A stretch of 24,737 nucleotides of DNA from DASPKT01 sp035627915 (GCA_035627915.1 DASPKT010000145.1:1-24737); one strand, 5' to 3'. Positions 6,659 through 17,294 are shown, numbered from the stretch's first letter. Translations and numbers: made by a program. Notes: a model not told the origin generated them from the sequence alone.

Positions 6659-7573
6659 ATGGCAGCTCCGGTGACCCTGCGCCAGCTCCGCTACCTCGTG
6701 GCGGTGGCGGACACGCTGCACTTCGGCCGTGCCGCCCAGGCCAGCCATGTCAGCCAGCCCAGCCTGTCCGCCCAGATCCAGCAGCTGGAGGAGGCCTTGG
6801 GCATCACCCTGTTCGAGCGCACGCAGCGCCGGGTCCTGCCGACCCCTGCGGGGGAGGAGGCGGTGCGCCGCGCCCGCGCCATCCTGGCGGCGGTGGAGGA
6901 TTTGGCCGACAGCGCCAAGGCCGCCGGCCGGCCGCTGGCGGGGGAGTTGCGTCTGGGCGTCATCCCCACGGTGGGGCCGTTCCTGCTGCCGCGGGCGCTG
7001 CCGGGGCTGCGCCGGTCCTACCCGGACCTGCGGCTGTACCTGCGCGAGGACCTGACCGACCGGCTGCTGGAGCGGCTGCGCGCCGGCGAGCTGGACGCCT
7101 GCCTGCTGGCGCTGCCGCTGGACGAGGGCGGCTTCGCCTGCGAGACCCTGTACGACGAGCCGTTCCTGGTGGCGCTTCCGCCCGGCCACCCGCTGGCATC
7201 CCGTGAGCAGGTGCGCGAGGCGGACCTGGCGGAGGAGCGGCTGCTGCTGCTGGAGGACGGGCACTGCTTCCGGGAGCAGGCGCTGAAGGTCTGCCGACTG
7301 GGCGCCCGGGCCGAGCGCGACAGCGTCGCCGCCACCTCGCTGTCCACCCTGTGCGAGATGGTGGCGGGGCGGATCGGCGTGACGCTGCTGCCGGCGCTGG
7401 CCTCGACCGCGCTGACCGCCCCCGGCCAGATCGAGGTGCGCCCCTTCCCCGACCCGGCGCCGACCCGCCGCATCGGCCTCGCCTGGCGCAAGGCCAGCGC
7501 CCGCGAGGACGACCTCCGCCGCCTCGCCGCCCACCTGCGCGCCAACCTGCCGGAGGGGGCGCTGGCGGTGTGA
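6659..7573 (+). CDS. oxyR: Hydrogen-peroxide sensing regulator OxyR
   Basis: A LysR-family activator, 304 residues. The N-terminal winged helix-turn-helix (residues ~6-65) includes HFGRAAQASHVSQPSLSAQI. The effector domain carries the OxyR redox pair in LEDGHCFREQALKVC: C203 and C212 are nine residues apart, as C199 and C208 are in E. coli OxyR, and the GHC-R-QAL context is diagnostic. Oxidation to a disulfide switches DNA contacts and activates genes such as ahpC. It is transcribed away from ahpC. The ATG at 6659 is preceded by an AGGAAAG stretch. No terminator is seen before the vapBC module. Confidence 0.95.
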   Translation: MAAPVTLRQLRYLVAVADTLHFGRAAQASHVSQPSLSAQIQQLEEALGITLFERTQRRVLPTPAGEEAVRRARAILAAVEDLADSAKAAGRPLAGELRLGVIPTVGPFLLPRALPGLRRSYPDLRLYLREDLTDRLLERLRAGELDACLLALPLDEGGFACETLYDEPFLVALPPGHPLASREQVREADLAEERLLLLEDGHCFREQALKVCRLGARAERDSVAATSLSTLCEMVAGRIGVTLLPALASTALTAPGQIEVRPFPDPAPTRRIGLAWRKASAREDDLRRLAAHLRANLPEGALAV

Positions 7574-7590
7574 GCGGCGGTTCCGGCGCA

Positions 7591-7637
7591 TTGATTTCAG
7601 GGCGTCGGCATCCTAGTATATCCCTGACGTATATCCC
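7591..7637 (+). promoter_or_regulatory. vapBC promoter overlapped by direct repeats
   Basis: TTGATT (7591-7596) and TAGTAT (7614-7619) are spaced by 17 nt and form a plausible sigma-70 promoter. Two exact direct repeats, GTATATCCC, lie at 7616-7624 and 7629-7637, 13 bp apart; the first overlaps the -10 element. That position fits autorepression by a VapB-VapC complex, which I infer from how these modules usually work. Confidence 0.6.
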
Positions 7638-7648
7638 CGGGGGTCGCG

Positions 7649-7879
7649 ATGGTGAGGTCGACCGTTTTCACCACCAACAAGTCGCAGGCAGTCCGGCTGC
7701 CGAAGCCTGTCGCCTTGCCGGAAAACGTCCGCCAAGTGGACATCACGGTCGTTGGGCGCAGCCGGCTCATCAGTCCGGCAGGGGAGCCCTGGGATTCCTT
7801 CTTTGACGGCCCCAGGGTTTCGGATGACTTCATGGAGGATCGGGCGCAGCCGGTGCCGCAGGGGCGCGAGCAATTCTGA
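7649..7879 (+). CDS. vapB: VapB-type antitoxin
   Basis: A small DNA-binding antitoxin of 76 residues. The N-terminal half, TTNKSQAVRLPKPVALPENV, is the AbrB/SpoVT swapped-hairpin fold found in VapB proteins. The C-terminal part (WDSFFDGPRVSDDFMEDRAQ) is the toxin-wrapping tail. The stop codon overlaps the vapC start (TGATG), so the two are translationally coupled. The protein should neutralise VapC and, together with it, repress the promoter upstream. Confidence 0.9.
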   Translation: MVRSTVFTTNKSQAVRLPKPVALPENVRQVDITVVGRSRLISPAGEPWDSFFDGPRVSDDFMEDRAQPVPQGREQF

Positions 7880-8280
7880 TGCTCCGCTATATGCTGGACA
7901 CTAATATATGTATCTATCTAATTAAAAATAGGCCGCCCGAACTGCGCGCCAAATTCAATGAGCTATCGGGGCAGATTTGCATCTCCTCGGTCGTCATGGG
8001 CGAGCTCATCTATGGCGCTGAAAAATCCTCCAGGCCAGCATCGAACATCGAGACGGTCGAGTCCTTTGCCGCCCGGCTGGAGGTCTTGCCCTTCGATGTG
8101 CCGGCCGCAGGCCAATTCGGGCAGATCAGGGCGGAACTGGAGCGGGCCGGACGGCCGATCGGCAGCTATGACCTGATGATCGCCGGGCATGCAAGGAGCC
8201 TGGGATTGGTCCTGGTGACCAACAACATGCGCGAGTTCGAGCGGGTCCCGGGCCTACGGCTGGAGAACTGGGCCGCCTGA
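7879..8280 (+). CDS. vapC: VapC-type PIN-domain RNase toxin
   Basis: A PIN-domain endoribonuclease of 133 residues. Acidic metal ligands are visible: D7 in MLDTNICIYLI, E42 in VVMGELIYGAE and D98 in IGSYDLMIAGHA. The C-terminal TNNMREFERVPGLRLENW is typical of VapC/FitB-like toxins, which usually cleave tRNA or rRNA and stop growth when free of antitoxin. The first ~60 nt use AT-rich codons (for example ACTAATATATGTATCTATC), unlike every neighbour, which suggests recent acquisition. The gene converges on tamB with only 19 nt between stops. Confidence 0.92.
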   Translation: MLRYMLDTNICIYLIKNRPPELRAKFNELSGQICISSVVMGELIYGAEKSSRPASNIETVESFAARLEVLPFDVPAAGQFGQIRAELERAGRPIGSYDLMIAGHARSLGLVLVTNNMREFERVPGLRLENWAA

Positions 8281-8299
8281 TCCGCGCGGGAACGCCCCC

Positions 8300-11200
8300 T
8301 CAGTAATCCCACTCGAACTGCACGCCGACCTCGCTGTCGCGGCCGACCTCGCCGCGGAGCTTGATGGTGTCGGTGGCCTCGTACTCGGCGGTGACCTTGC
8401 TCTGGCCGGTGCCGAGTTCGTTCTCCACCCCGACATAGAGGTCGCTGCCGACGTAGCGGCCGGCGGCGACGGTGCCGGGGCCCTCGCCGCTCTCGCTGCC
8501 CTTGAACTCCAGCCGGTCGACGCCCAGCGAGCGCTTCACCTTGTCCATCACGCCGGGCCCGCTGCCGAGGAAGCCGGTCAGCTGGGCGGCACTCTGCGCC
8601 AGCTGCACCGCCTCCAGCGCCGACAGCTCGCCGATGGAGCGGTCGAACAGGATGCGGGCCAGGATCTCGTCCTCCGGCACCGGCGGTTCGGAGGACAGCT
8701 CCAGCTTCGGCTCCGACGGGCGGCCGGTGATGTTGACCAGCGCCACGAAGCCCGTCCGCTCGCGCCGCGCCTGGATGTCCAGCAGGGGGTCGGTGGTGCC
8801 GTCGAAGGTGACGCTGGCCTTGGCCAGCTCGAACGTCTCGCCCAGCGCCGACAGCTCGCCCTTGACCAGCGACACCTCGCCGGTCACGGCGGGCTCGTCC
8901 GTCGTGCCGGCGACGTCCAGGTCCGCCTTGAACTCGGCGTCCAGCCCGCGGCCCTGGACGTAGATCTGGTTCTCCGCCTCGACAGCGACCGCCAGCGCGA
9001 TGACCATGCCCGGCGCCTCCTGCTCGGCCAGGGCCACCATGGTCTGCTCGGGGTCGACCGGGACGCCGTTGCGCACCGCCACCACCTGCAGGTCGGCCAC
9101 CTGCGGCGGCAGCTTCTCCGGGATGCCGATATAGGCCTTGCGCACCCGCACGCGGCCCGCCAGGGAGGCGCGCTCGAAGCTGCCGTTGAAGGAGAGGTCG
9201 GCGTCGGCCCAGGCCTGGGCGGGGTCCATGCGGACCAGCCGGGCGTTGGTGGCCGACACCGTCATCTCGATCTGGCGGTCGCCCCAGGCCGGGTCCAGAC
9301 GGATGGCGCCGCCGACGGCGACGCGGCCGCCGCCGGGCGTCGTGCCCTCGAACCGCTGGATGCTGAGCCCCTCCTGGCTGCCGGACAGGCGCGCCTCGAT
9401 GGACTCGACGACGGTGCCGAGCATCTGGTTCTCGTACCGGCCCTTGTCGATGGCGACGGTGCCGGCCAGGCCCGGCTTGTCCACCGTGCCGGAGAGGGCG
9501 AGGTCGACCGACAGCGCGCCGGCCACCCGGTCGCCGCTGGCGGCCAGCAGGTCGTTCAACGCCGCCATGTCCATCCGGCCCTTCACCCCGCCGGCCAGCA
9601 GGCCACCCGGCGGCACGGCGGGGGCGGCGGCGCCGGCCTCCAGGACCAGCGGCGCCTCCACCCGCGCGGTCAGGTCCACGTTGCCGCGGCGGCCCTCCGC
9701 CCGGGCGGTCGCCTGCATCCGGCCGCCGCGCCAGGCGGCGGTCAGCCGCCCGTCCACCCCGGCGTCGGGGCCGAGGCCGACGCCGTCGGCGCGCAGGGCC
9801 GTCAGGGTCAGCGTCAGGTCGCCGCGCGGGTCGGCGCGGCTGCCGGCCAGGCTGGCGGTGCCGTTGACCTCCCCCTGCAGGGCCAGCGTCGGGTCGACCA
9901 GCCGCACCAGCGACATCGGCACCCGCGACAGCTCCGCCCGCCCGGAGAGGTCGTCGCCGTCCAGCGCCGCGTCCAGCGCGATGCGGGCCTGCCCGGTGGC
10001 CAGCCGCAGCCCCTCCACCCGCACGCCCTTCGGCCCGCTGGCGAACAGGGCCCGGCCGGTCTGGCGCAGGGCGGTGCCGTCGTACTGCCCCTCCAGCCGG
10101 GTCAGCAAGATGCTGTCGCCCTTGTCGGTGGAGGACAGGGTGCCGGCGGCGTCCAGGCGCAGCGGCTTGCCCATCTCCCCGCCCAGCCCCAGGGTGAAGC
10201 GCGCCTCCGACAGCGGGCCCGCCACGGTGGCGGTCACCCCGTCCAGCCGCCCGCCGCCGACCAGCGCCCGCGCCACCTCCAGCCGCGCGTCCAGCTTCGG
10301 CGCCTTCAGCGCGTCGTCGGCCCGGGCGCGCAGGCTCAGGCGCTCCACCGCCTGCTTGACGCCGTCGGGCAGGGTCTGCACCAGGTCGCGCACGGTCAGG
10401 TCCAGCGCCGCCGACTGCCGGCCCTTGGGCGCCTCCAGCCGCAGGTCGGCGCTGGCGCGGCCGTCCAGGTCCTGGCCCGCCAGCGCGCCCAAGGGGCCCA
10501 GGTCCGGCAGGTCCGCCCGCAGCCGGCCGGTCGCCGTCGTCGCGGCGAGGTCGGCGTCCAGCGCGCCGGTGATCCTGTTGTTGGCGAGCGCGAAGACGAG
10601 GTCGCGCACCGACAGCCGGTCGCCCTTCCGGTCCAGCTTCGCCGCCAGGGTCAGCGGCCGTCCCTCCACCGTGGCGCGGCCGTCCAGCGTGCCCCGCGGG
10701 CTGGCCGGCAGCCCCTGGAGGTCGGCGACGATGCGGGTCGGCCCGAAATCCTCCTCCTGCACCCGCATGCCGTCGGACGTCAGCGTCGCGGTGGCGGCGA
10801 GGTCGGCTGTGGGGCCGCGCGCCGCCACCTCCAGCCGCGCCGCACCGGCCAGCGGCGTGCCCACGGCGATGCCCAGCGGCGCCAGGTCCGCGACCCTGCC
10901 GTCCAGCCGGGCGGTCAGCGCCTCGCCCTTCAGCGTCGCCTCGCCCGTCGCCGCCAGGTTGGCGCCGGTCAGCGCCAGGTCGCGCACCCGCGTCTCCTCC
11001 CCCTGGCGAGCCACCTTGGCGGTGAGGCGGGCGGTGCCGCCCAGCAGCGCGTCGGCGGCCGGGATGCCGGTGGCGAGCCTGCCGGCGTCGGCCCGCAGCG
11101 AGGCGTCCAGGTCCTCCCCGCGCTTGGCGAGCGTCGCCTCCACCTTGGCCTCCCCCTTCAGGCCGGGCTGGCCCAGCGCCGCGCCCAGGCGGGCCAGCTC

Positions 11201-12706
11201 GGCCGCGGTGAAGGTCAGGGCGGCGTCGGCGGTGCGGCCCCAGCCGCCCACCGTCGCCTCGCCCGCCAGCTTCGCGGCGAAGGCGTCCAGCGCCAGCCGG
11301 TCCAGCCGCACGTCGCCCGTGGTCCGGTTCAGGCTGCCGGCCGCCGCCAGGGTGGGCTTGCCGCCGACCAGCTCCGACAAAGCCGGGTCGGTCGCTCGCA
11401 CCCCCTCCAGCGCGGCGTTCAGGCTGAAGCCCAGCACGTCGCGCGCCTGCGGGTCGGTGGCGATGTCCAGCGCCAGGCGGTCGGCCGTCACCTGGCCGAA
11501 GCCGGCGCCGTCCACCGTCAGCCTTGCGTTCAGCTGCGGCCGGTCCGCCGTGCCGCGCATGGTGCCGGTCAGCGACAGGCTGGTCCAGACCGGTTCCGGC
11601 GCCAGCGCGTGCAGCGGGCTGTCGGGCCCCGCCGCCAGGTCGAAGGCCAGGTCCATGGCGCCGTCGGCCAGCCCGTAGCCGCCCCGCGCCGCCAGCCGGC
11701 CGGCGGCGGCCTGGACCTGGGCGCGGTCGATCTCCGCCCGCTCCCCCGGGACCAGCGTGCCGGCGGCCTCCACCGTCACGGCGTCGCCGGCCAGCGGGCG
11801 CTGCGCCTCCGGCAGCAGGGGCGCGATGGCGCCGCGCGCCTTCAGGTCCAGGGCGTAGCGGCCCTGCAGCGCCCGGATGCCGGCGTCGGCCACGACCGAC
11901 ACCGCCTCTCCGGCGCGGGCCTCCAGCCGGCCCTTCCAGTCCTCCAGCGGCCCGGTCCCGGCCAGCGTGACCGTGACGGGCGGCCGCCCCTCGATGCCCA
12001 GCAGCCCGGCGACGACGCCGTTCGCCGGTTCCGCCACGCGCAGGTCCAGGTCCAGGCGGCGGTGCGGGACGAAGGTGGCGTCGAGGTCGGCGCGGCCCGG
12101 ATGCTCGTCGATGCGGGCGACCGCCAGCCGGGCGGTCCCGCCCAGCTCGCCCGCCGGCAGCACGGCGGAGCCCTCCGCCGCCAGCACCGCCGGGGCGCCG
12201 CCCAGCAGTGCGGCACCCAGCTCGATGCGCGGCACCTCCAGCCGGTCGATCTCGACCCCGACGGGCAGGCTGGCGGGGCCGGTCTCCTCCTCCGGCGGCG
12301 GGTCCTCCTCCGCGACGGGCGCCCGCTCCACCGCCACCCGGGCGGCGGCGACGCGCTCGAAGGAGACGGTGCGGGCCAGCAGGTCGCGGGCGCGCAGGTT
12401 GAGGTCGATGCCCTCCACGGTGAGCCACACGCCCTCGCGGTCGGCCATGGTGAGGCGGTCGACGCGGGGATGGAAGGGCAGGCCGGACAGGCCCTGGATG
12501 TCCAGGCCCGGCGACGCGGCCTCGGCCTGCGCCACCACGAAGTCGCGGCCGGCGTCCGTGCGCAGCCAGACCAGCACGCCCGCCACCGCCACCACGATCA
12601 GCAGCAGCAGCCCGCCGACGATGCCCAGCGTCCATTTCAGCGCGCGCCGGGCACCGCCGCCGGCACGAGGTCCGTCCGCCTGGGGGGTCCGGTCGTCCAC
12701 AGCCAT
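8300..12706 (-). CDS. tamB: Translocation and assembly module protein TamB
   Basis: A very long periplasm-spanning protein (1468 residues) of the AsmA-like/TamB group, anchored in the inner membrane and thought to bridge to TamA; proposed roles are outer-membrane protein assembly and phospholipid transport. A single N-terminal helix (WTLGIVGGLLLLIVVAVAGV) follows a short cytoplasmic head. A long stretch of repetitive beta-rich sequence follows (many LALxxL/ARLDG-type strands). The end is a TamB C-terminal domain (DUF490), finishing in VGVQFEWDY. The ATG at 12706 has GGAGGG 9 nt upstream; the ATG at 12715 would leave no spacing, so 12706 is preferred. It begins 15 nt after the tamA stop, in one operon. 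Confidence 0.93.
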   Translation of the reverse strand: MAVDDRTPQADGPRAGGGARRALKWTLGIVGGLLLLIVVAVAGVLVWLRTDAGRDFVVAQAEAASPGLDIQGLSGLPFHPRVDRLTMADREGVWLTVEGIDLNLRARDLLARTVSFERVAAARVAVERAPVAEEDPPPEEETGPASLPVGVEIDRLEVPRIELGAALLGGAPAVLAAEGSAVLPAGELGGTARLAVARIDEHPGRADLDATFVPHRRLDLDLRVAEPANGVVAGLLGIEGRPPVTVTLAGTGPLEDWKGRLEARAGEAVSVVADAGIRALQGRYALDLKARGAIAPLLPEAQRPLAGDAVTVEAAGTLVPGERAEIDRAQVQAAAGRLAARGGYGLADGAMDLAFDLAAGPDSPLHALAPEPVWTSLSLTGTMRGTADRPQLNARLTVDGAGFGQVTADRLALDIATDPQARDVLGFSLNAALEGVRATDPALSELVGGKPTLAAAGSLNRTTGDVRLDRLALDAFAAKLAGEATVGGWGRTADAALTFTAAELARLGAALGQPGLKGEAKVEATLAKRGEDLDASLRADAGRLATGIPAADALLGGTARLTAKVARQGEETRVRDLALTGANLAATGEATLKGEALTARLDGRVADLAPLGIAVGTPLAGAARLEVAARGPTADLAATATLTSDGMRVQEEDFGPTRIVADLQGLPASPRGTLDGRATVEGRPLTLAAKLDRKGDRLSVRDLVFALANNRITGALDADLAATTATGRLRADLPDLGPLGALAGQDLDGRASADLRLEAPKGRQSAALDLTVRDLVQTLPDGVKQAVERLSLRARADDALKAPKLDARLEVARALVGGGRLDGVTATVAGPLSEARFTLGLGGEMGKPLRLDAAGTLSSTDKGDSILLTRLEGQYDGTALRQTGRALFASGPKGVRVEGLRLATGQARIALDAALDGDDLSGRAELSRVPMSLVRLVDPTLALQGEVNGTASLAGSRADPRGDLTLTLTALRADGVGLGPDAGVDGRLTAAWRGGRMQATARAEGRRGNVDLTARVEAPLVLEAGAAAPAVPPGGLLAGGVKGRMDMAALNDLLAASGDRVAGALSVDLALSGTVDKPGLAGTVAIDKGRYENQMLGTVVESIEARLSGSQEGLSIQRFEGTTPGGGRVAVGGAIRLDPAWGDRQIEMTVSATNARLVRMDPAQAWADADLSFNGSFERASLAGRVRVRKAYIGIPEKLPPQVADLQVVAVRNGVPVDPEQTMVALAEQEAPGMVIALAVAVEAENQIYVQGRGLDAEFKADLDVAGTTDEPAVTGEVSLVKGELSALGETFELAKASVTFDGTTDPLLDIQARRERTGFVALVNITGRPSEPKLELSSEPPVPEDEILARILFDRSIGELSALEAVQLAQSAAQLTGFLGSGPGVMDKVKRSLGVDRLEFKGSESGEGPGTVAAGRYVGSDLYVGVENELGTGQSKVTAEYEATDTIKLRGEVGRDSEVGVQFEWDY

Positions 12707-12721
12707 GCCGCCCATCCCTCC

Positions 12722-14629
12722 TCAGAACGCCTGGCCGATGCTGATGTAGAGCTGCCAGGAGCTGTCGCCCCGCCGCTTGTTCAGCGGGAATCCCACGTCG
12801 GCGCGCAGCGGGCCCAGCGGCGTGATGTACCGGACACCCAACCCGGCGCCCCAGCGAAGGTTCTCCGAGAAGTCGGGATATTCGGACGTGTAGACGTTGC
12901 CGCCGTCCAGGAACGGCACGATGCCGATGTTCTCGGTCACGCGGATGCGCATCTCGGCGCTGACCTCGAACAGGGAGCGGCCGCCCAGCGGGTCGCCCTC
13001 GGGATCGCGCGGGCCCACCTCCTGGTAGCCGTAGCCGCGCACGGAGCCGCCGCCGCCGGCATAGAAGCGCTTGTCCGCCGGCACGTTCAGCGTCTTGCCC
13101 CCGACGGCCGAGCCGACCGCCAGCCGCGCCGCGGCGACGTAGCGCCCGTCCTCGTCGAAGGGATAGTAGGCGCTGCCCCCCACCCGGCCCAGCACGAAGC
13201 TGGAGCTGTCGCCCAGCAGCGCCGTGTAGGGCGTGACCGCGGCGCTCAGCCGGAAGCCGGAGGTCGGGTTCAGCAAATCGTCGCTGTTGTCCCAGTTGAT
13301 GGTGCCGGGGAAGCCCAGCAGCGTGTTCTGGGTGGTCTGCAGGTTCTCGGTCACCCGCGACTGCTCGAAGGTGATGCCGCCGGAGACCGTCAGGCCCTCC
13401 GCCAGCTCGCGCTCGACGATGCCGGTCAGGATCGCCGCCTCGCGGGAGAAGGCCTCGGGGCTTTCCGAGACCAGCAGGGCCGTCAGGATCAGCGACTGGC
13501 TGCGGGCCAGGAAGTCGGGCTCGCGGTACTCGCCGGTCAGCCGGTAGTCGAACTCGCCGGGGTCGCCGTAGCCGTCGCGCCCGACGCCCGATATCTCCGC
13601 CGCCACCCGCAGCCGCTCCGCCCCGCCCATGAAGTTGCGGTGGCCCCAGTAGGCGTTGGCGCCGAACCCGTCGAAGGTGGAGTAGTTCACCCCGAAGCCG
13701 ACGAAGCGCCGCTCCCGCTCCGCCACCCGGGCGATGACGGGGACGGTCACCGTGCCGGACTGCGCCGGCGGCGTCTCCGGCAGGCCGAGCCGGATGCTGT
13801 TGAAGACGTCCAACTCCGCCAGATTGTCGCGCGTCTCGGTGACGAGGTCGGGCTTGTAGAGGTCGCCCGGCTTCCATTCGGCGCGGCGGGCGGCGGCCTT
13901 GGCCTTGACCCGGTCCAGCCCCTCGAACCGGATCTCGCCCAGCCGCGTCTCGGGCCCGGGGTCGGTGACGAAGGTCACGTGCATCTTCTTGGTGGCGGTG
14001 TCCACCACCAGCCTCCGGTCCACCACCCGGGCGTAGGCGTAGCCCCGCTCCGCCATGGCGGAGCCGACCTCGTCCTGGGCGTCCAGGATCTCCGGCCCGC
14101 GGGCGGGGTCGCCGATCTCCAGCTGGAGCCGCGCCGCCTCGATCGGGCCGCCCGGCATGGGGGCGCCCTCCGGCGTCTCCACCCTGACCTCCTCCAGCGT
14201 GTAGCGGGTGCCCGGCACGACGGCGATGCGGGCCTTCGCCGGGCGGGACTCCACGTCCACCTCGATGTCGAGGGTGTGGTCGTGGAAGCCCTCCGAGCGC
14301 AGCGCCGCCGCCAGCCGCTCCTGGTCGGCGCGGGCGCGGCTGCGCAGGCCGATGGGGGAGGGGGGCGGCTCCTCGCGCAGGTTCATCAGGGAGGAGACGC
14401 CGCCCAGCAGCTCGCGCAGCCAGTATTCCTCGACCCCGTCGATGTCGACCGTGTAGGGGATGCCGCCCGGCTCACCCTCCTTCTGGGTCTCGGCCGGAGG
14501 CGGCGGCGCCTCCTGGGCCAGGGCCGGCAGGCCGGCGGCGAGCGCCGTGCCGGCCAGCAGCAGCGCCGCGACGTGGCGGGCCGGGGCTTGCCGGGTACCG
14601 GGGGTAAGGGGGGCTGGCGTCATCGGCAT
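12722..14629 (-). CDS. tamA: Translocation and assembly module protein TamA (Omp85 family)
   Basis: An outer-membrane Omp85-type barrel of 635 residues. A signal peptide (HVAALLLAGTALAAGLPALAQ, cut near residue 39) is followed by a POTRA region to about residue 290, including the TLEEVRVETPEG and TRLGEIRFEGLDRVKAKAA strands. A 16-strand barrel then opens at RRFVGFGVNYSTFDGFGANA. The lid-loop VRGYGYQEVGP motif, which binds inside the barrel in this family, is present. The protein ends in LYISIGQAF, with the C-terminal aromatic typical of barrel proteins. ATGs at 14629 and 14623 are both possible and neither has a strong Shine-Dalgarno. tamB follows after 15 nt. Confidence 0.94.
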   Translation of the reverse strand: MPMTPAPLTPGTRQAPARHVAALLLAGTALAAGLPALAQEAPPPPAETQKEGEPGGIPYTVDIDGVEEYWLRELLGGVSSLMNLREEPPPSPIGLRSRARADQERLAAALRSEGFHDHTLDIEVDVESRPAKARIAVVPGTRYTLEEVRVETPEGAPMPGGPIEAARLQLEIGDPARGPEILDAQDEVGSAMAERGYAYARVVDRRLVVDTATKKMHVTFVTDPGPETRLGEIRFEGLDRVKAKAAARRAEWKPGDLYKPDLVTETRDNLAELDVFNSIRLGLPETPPAQSGTVTVPVIARVAERERRFVGFGVNYSTFDGFGANAYWGHRNFMGGAERLRVAAEISGVGRDGYGDPGEFDYRLTGEYREPDFLARSQSLILTALLVSESPEAFSREAAILTGIVERELAEGLTVSGGITFEQSRVTENLQTTQNTLLGFPGTINWDNSDDLLNPTSGFRLSAAVTPYTALLGDSSSFVLGRVGGSAYYPFDEDGRYVAAARLAVGSAVGGKTLNVPADKRFYAGGGGSVRGYGYQEVGPRDPEGDPLGGRSLFEVSAEMRIRVTENIGIVPFLDGGNVYTSEYPDFSENLRWGAGLGVRYITPLGPLRADVGFPLNKRRGDSSWQLYISIGQAF

Positions 14630-14642
14630 CGCGCTGGTGGCG

Positions 14643-14669
14643 GGTCGGTGCGGGCAGGTCGGTGCGGGC
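14643..14669. repeat. Two-copy tandem 14-nt repeat in the tamA leader
   Basis: GGTCGGTGCGGGC occurs at 14643-14655 and again at 14657-14669, one nucleotide apart. It lies in the transcribed leader of tamA just upstream of its start codon and may reflect simple slippage. Confidence 0.6.
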
Positions 14670-14765
14670 GGGCCGCCGCCGCAGGGTCCACCCCCCGATG
14701 GGCCCTGGCGCCGTCCTCCCTGGCGGAGAAACCCCGGGGGGGCCCCGACGTTCCCCTAACGCCGG

Positions 14766-14793
14766 CTTATAGCGCGGCCTGCGGCCCGGGTAA
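14766..14793 (-). promoter_or_regulatory. Candidate tamA promoter
   Basis: On the minus strand TATAAG (14771-14766) is a 5/6 match to a -10 box. TTACCC (14793-14788), a weak -35, lies 16 nt upstream. Transcription would start near 14759, giving a leader of about 130 nt. An 8-bp hairpin (14794-14801 with 14812-14819) lies just upstream of the -35. Confidence 0.4.
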
Positions 14794-14826
14794 CCCCCTC
14801 CTGCGCGGGACGGAGGGGGCGCGGCC

Positions 14827-14855
14827 TTCCAGAAGGGCCCGCGAATCGCTATATT
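14827..14855 (+). promoter_or_regulatory. Candidate typA promoter
   Basis: TTCCAG (14827-14832) and TATATT (14850-14855) are spaced by 17 nt, a reasonable -35/-10 pair for this GC-rich genome. The predicted transcription start near 14862 lies directly before the terminator-like hairpin described next, and 90-95 nt before the typA start codon. Confidence 0.55.
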
Positions 14856-14865
14856 GCCGTGCAGC

Positions 14866-14899
14866 AATACCCGGCCGCGAGCCGGGTATTTTTCTTTTT
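14866..14899 (+). terminator. Terminator-like hairpin in the typA leader
   Basis: A perfect 10-bp stem (14866-14875 with 14881-14890) has a CGCGA loop and is followed at once by TTTCTTTTT. This is a textbook intrinsic terminator on the plus strand. No plus-strand gene lies upstream that it could end (the nearest is vapC, 6.5 kb away), and tamA runs the other way. It begins only ~4 nt after the predicted start of transcription. It could be an attenuator for typA, the end of a tiny RNA, or a 5' protective stem. Confidence 0.65.
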
Positions 14900-14954
14900 C
14901 CGGGCCGTGCCTCCTCCGTTCGAGTCGCCGCCCACCAGGATCGGGACAGGCTTC

Positions 14955-16778
<1,824 letters not shown>

Positions 16779-16806
16779 GGAAGAGCCTTCCCCGAGGGGA
16801 CGGCGC

Positions 16807-16840
16807 AAAGGGCGGGGCCGCAGGGCTCCGCCCTTTTTGT
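16807..16840 (+). terminator. Intrinsic terminator of typA
   Basis: A 13-bp stem (16807-16819 with 16824-16836, one G-U pair) has a GCAG loop and runs into TTTTTGTTT. It is the clear end of the typA transcript and so places the histidine kinase gene in a separate unit. Confidence 0.9.
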
Positions 16841-16887
16841 TTGGCGGTGGGCGGGGTCCTGCCCCGGCGTCTCCCTCCCTTTTTGAT

Positions 16888-17152
16888 CGTCATTCCCGCG
16901 GAGGCGGGAATCCAGGCATTCAGCAGGCACCTCCCCGGTGGAAGGGCGCCGACGTCGCCGCAGGTGCCCCTCCCCGGCCGGATTGCGGGCTGAATACCTG
17001 GACCCCCGCCTAGGCGCTTCGCGCCAGCTTCGCAAACGCGGGGGTGACGGTCGAGGGTGGGGGAAGGCGGGTCGGCTTGGCACCCGGCCGTGTCTGTCTT
17101 GCTCCATGCGTCCCTTCGTCCCGCCTCCGCGGGGGTGACGGTCGAGGGTGGG
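16888..17152. repeat. Cluster of family 1 palindromic repeats
   Basis: Three related palindromes fill the spacer between typA and the kinase gene (about 450 nt without a gene). Copy D (16888-16916) reads CGTCATTCCCGCGGAGGCGG and ends AATCCAGG. Copy E (16997-17054) is inverted and has an extra ~26 nt inserted in its loop region (17011-17036). Copy F (17121-17152) is a 5'-truncated inverted copy. E and F share an exact 25-nt block (17037-17061 and 17128-17152), so one probably arose from the other by local duplication. Confidence 0.72.
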
Positions 17153-17294
17153 CAGCCCATCCCCGCCACCGCCCTCGCCCCTCCCCGCATCCGCGCGAAC
17201 CCTACCCGCGCAACCACCGAAAGCTGTTGTGCCGCCAGGGGCTTTTGGGCGACCCTTGGGGGGAGTGCGAACGGGTAGGGGAGCCGGCGGGGGA

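Noticed and set aside
8166..13877. A 1903-codon open frame on the minus strand across the tamAB region.
   Set aside because: It is a shadow of tamB and tamA in another frame: composition is almost all G, R, A and P, with no motifs. Very high GC makes stop codons rare in off frames.
16841..17294. N-terminal extension of the kinase starting at 17148.
   Set aside because: The extra 49 residues are P/A/G-rich and encoded partly by repeat-derived sequence; the ATG at 17295 gives a normal membrane topology.
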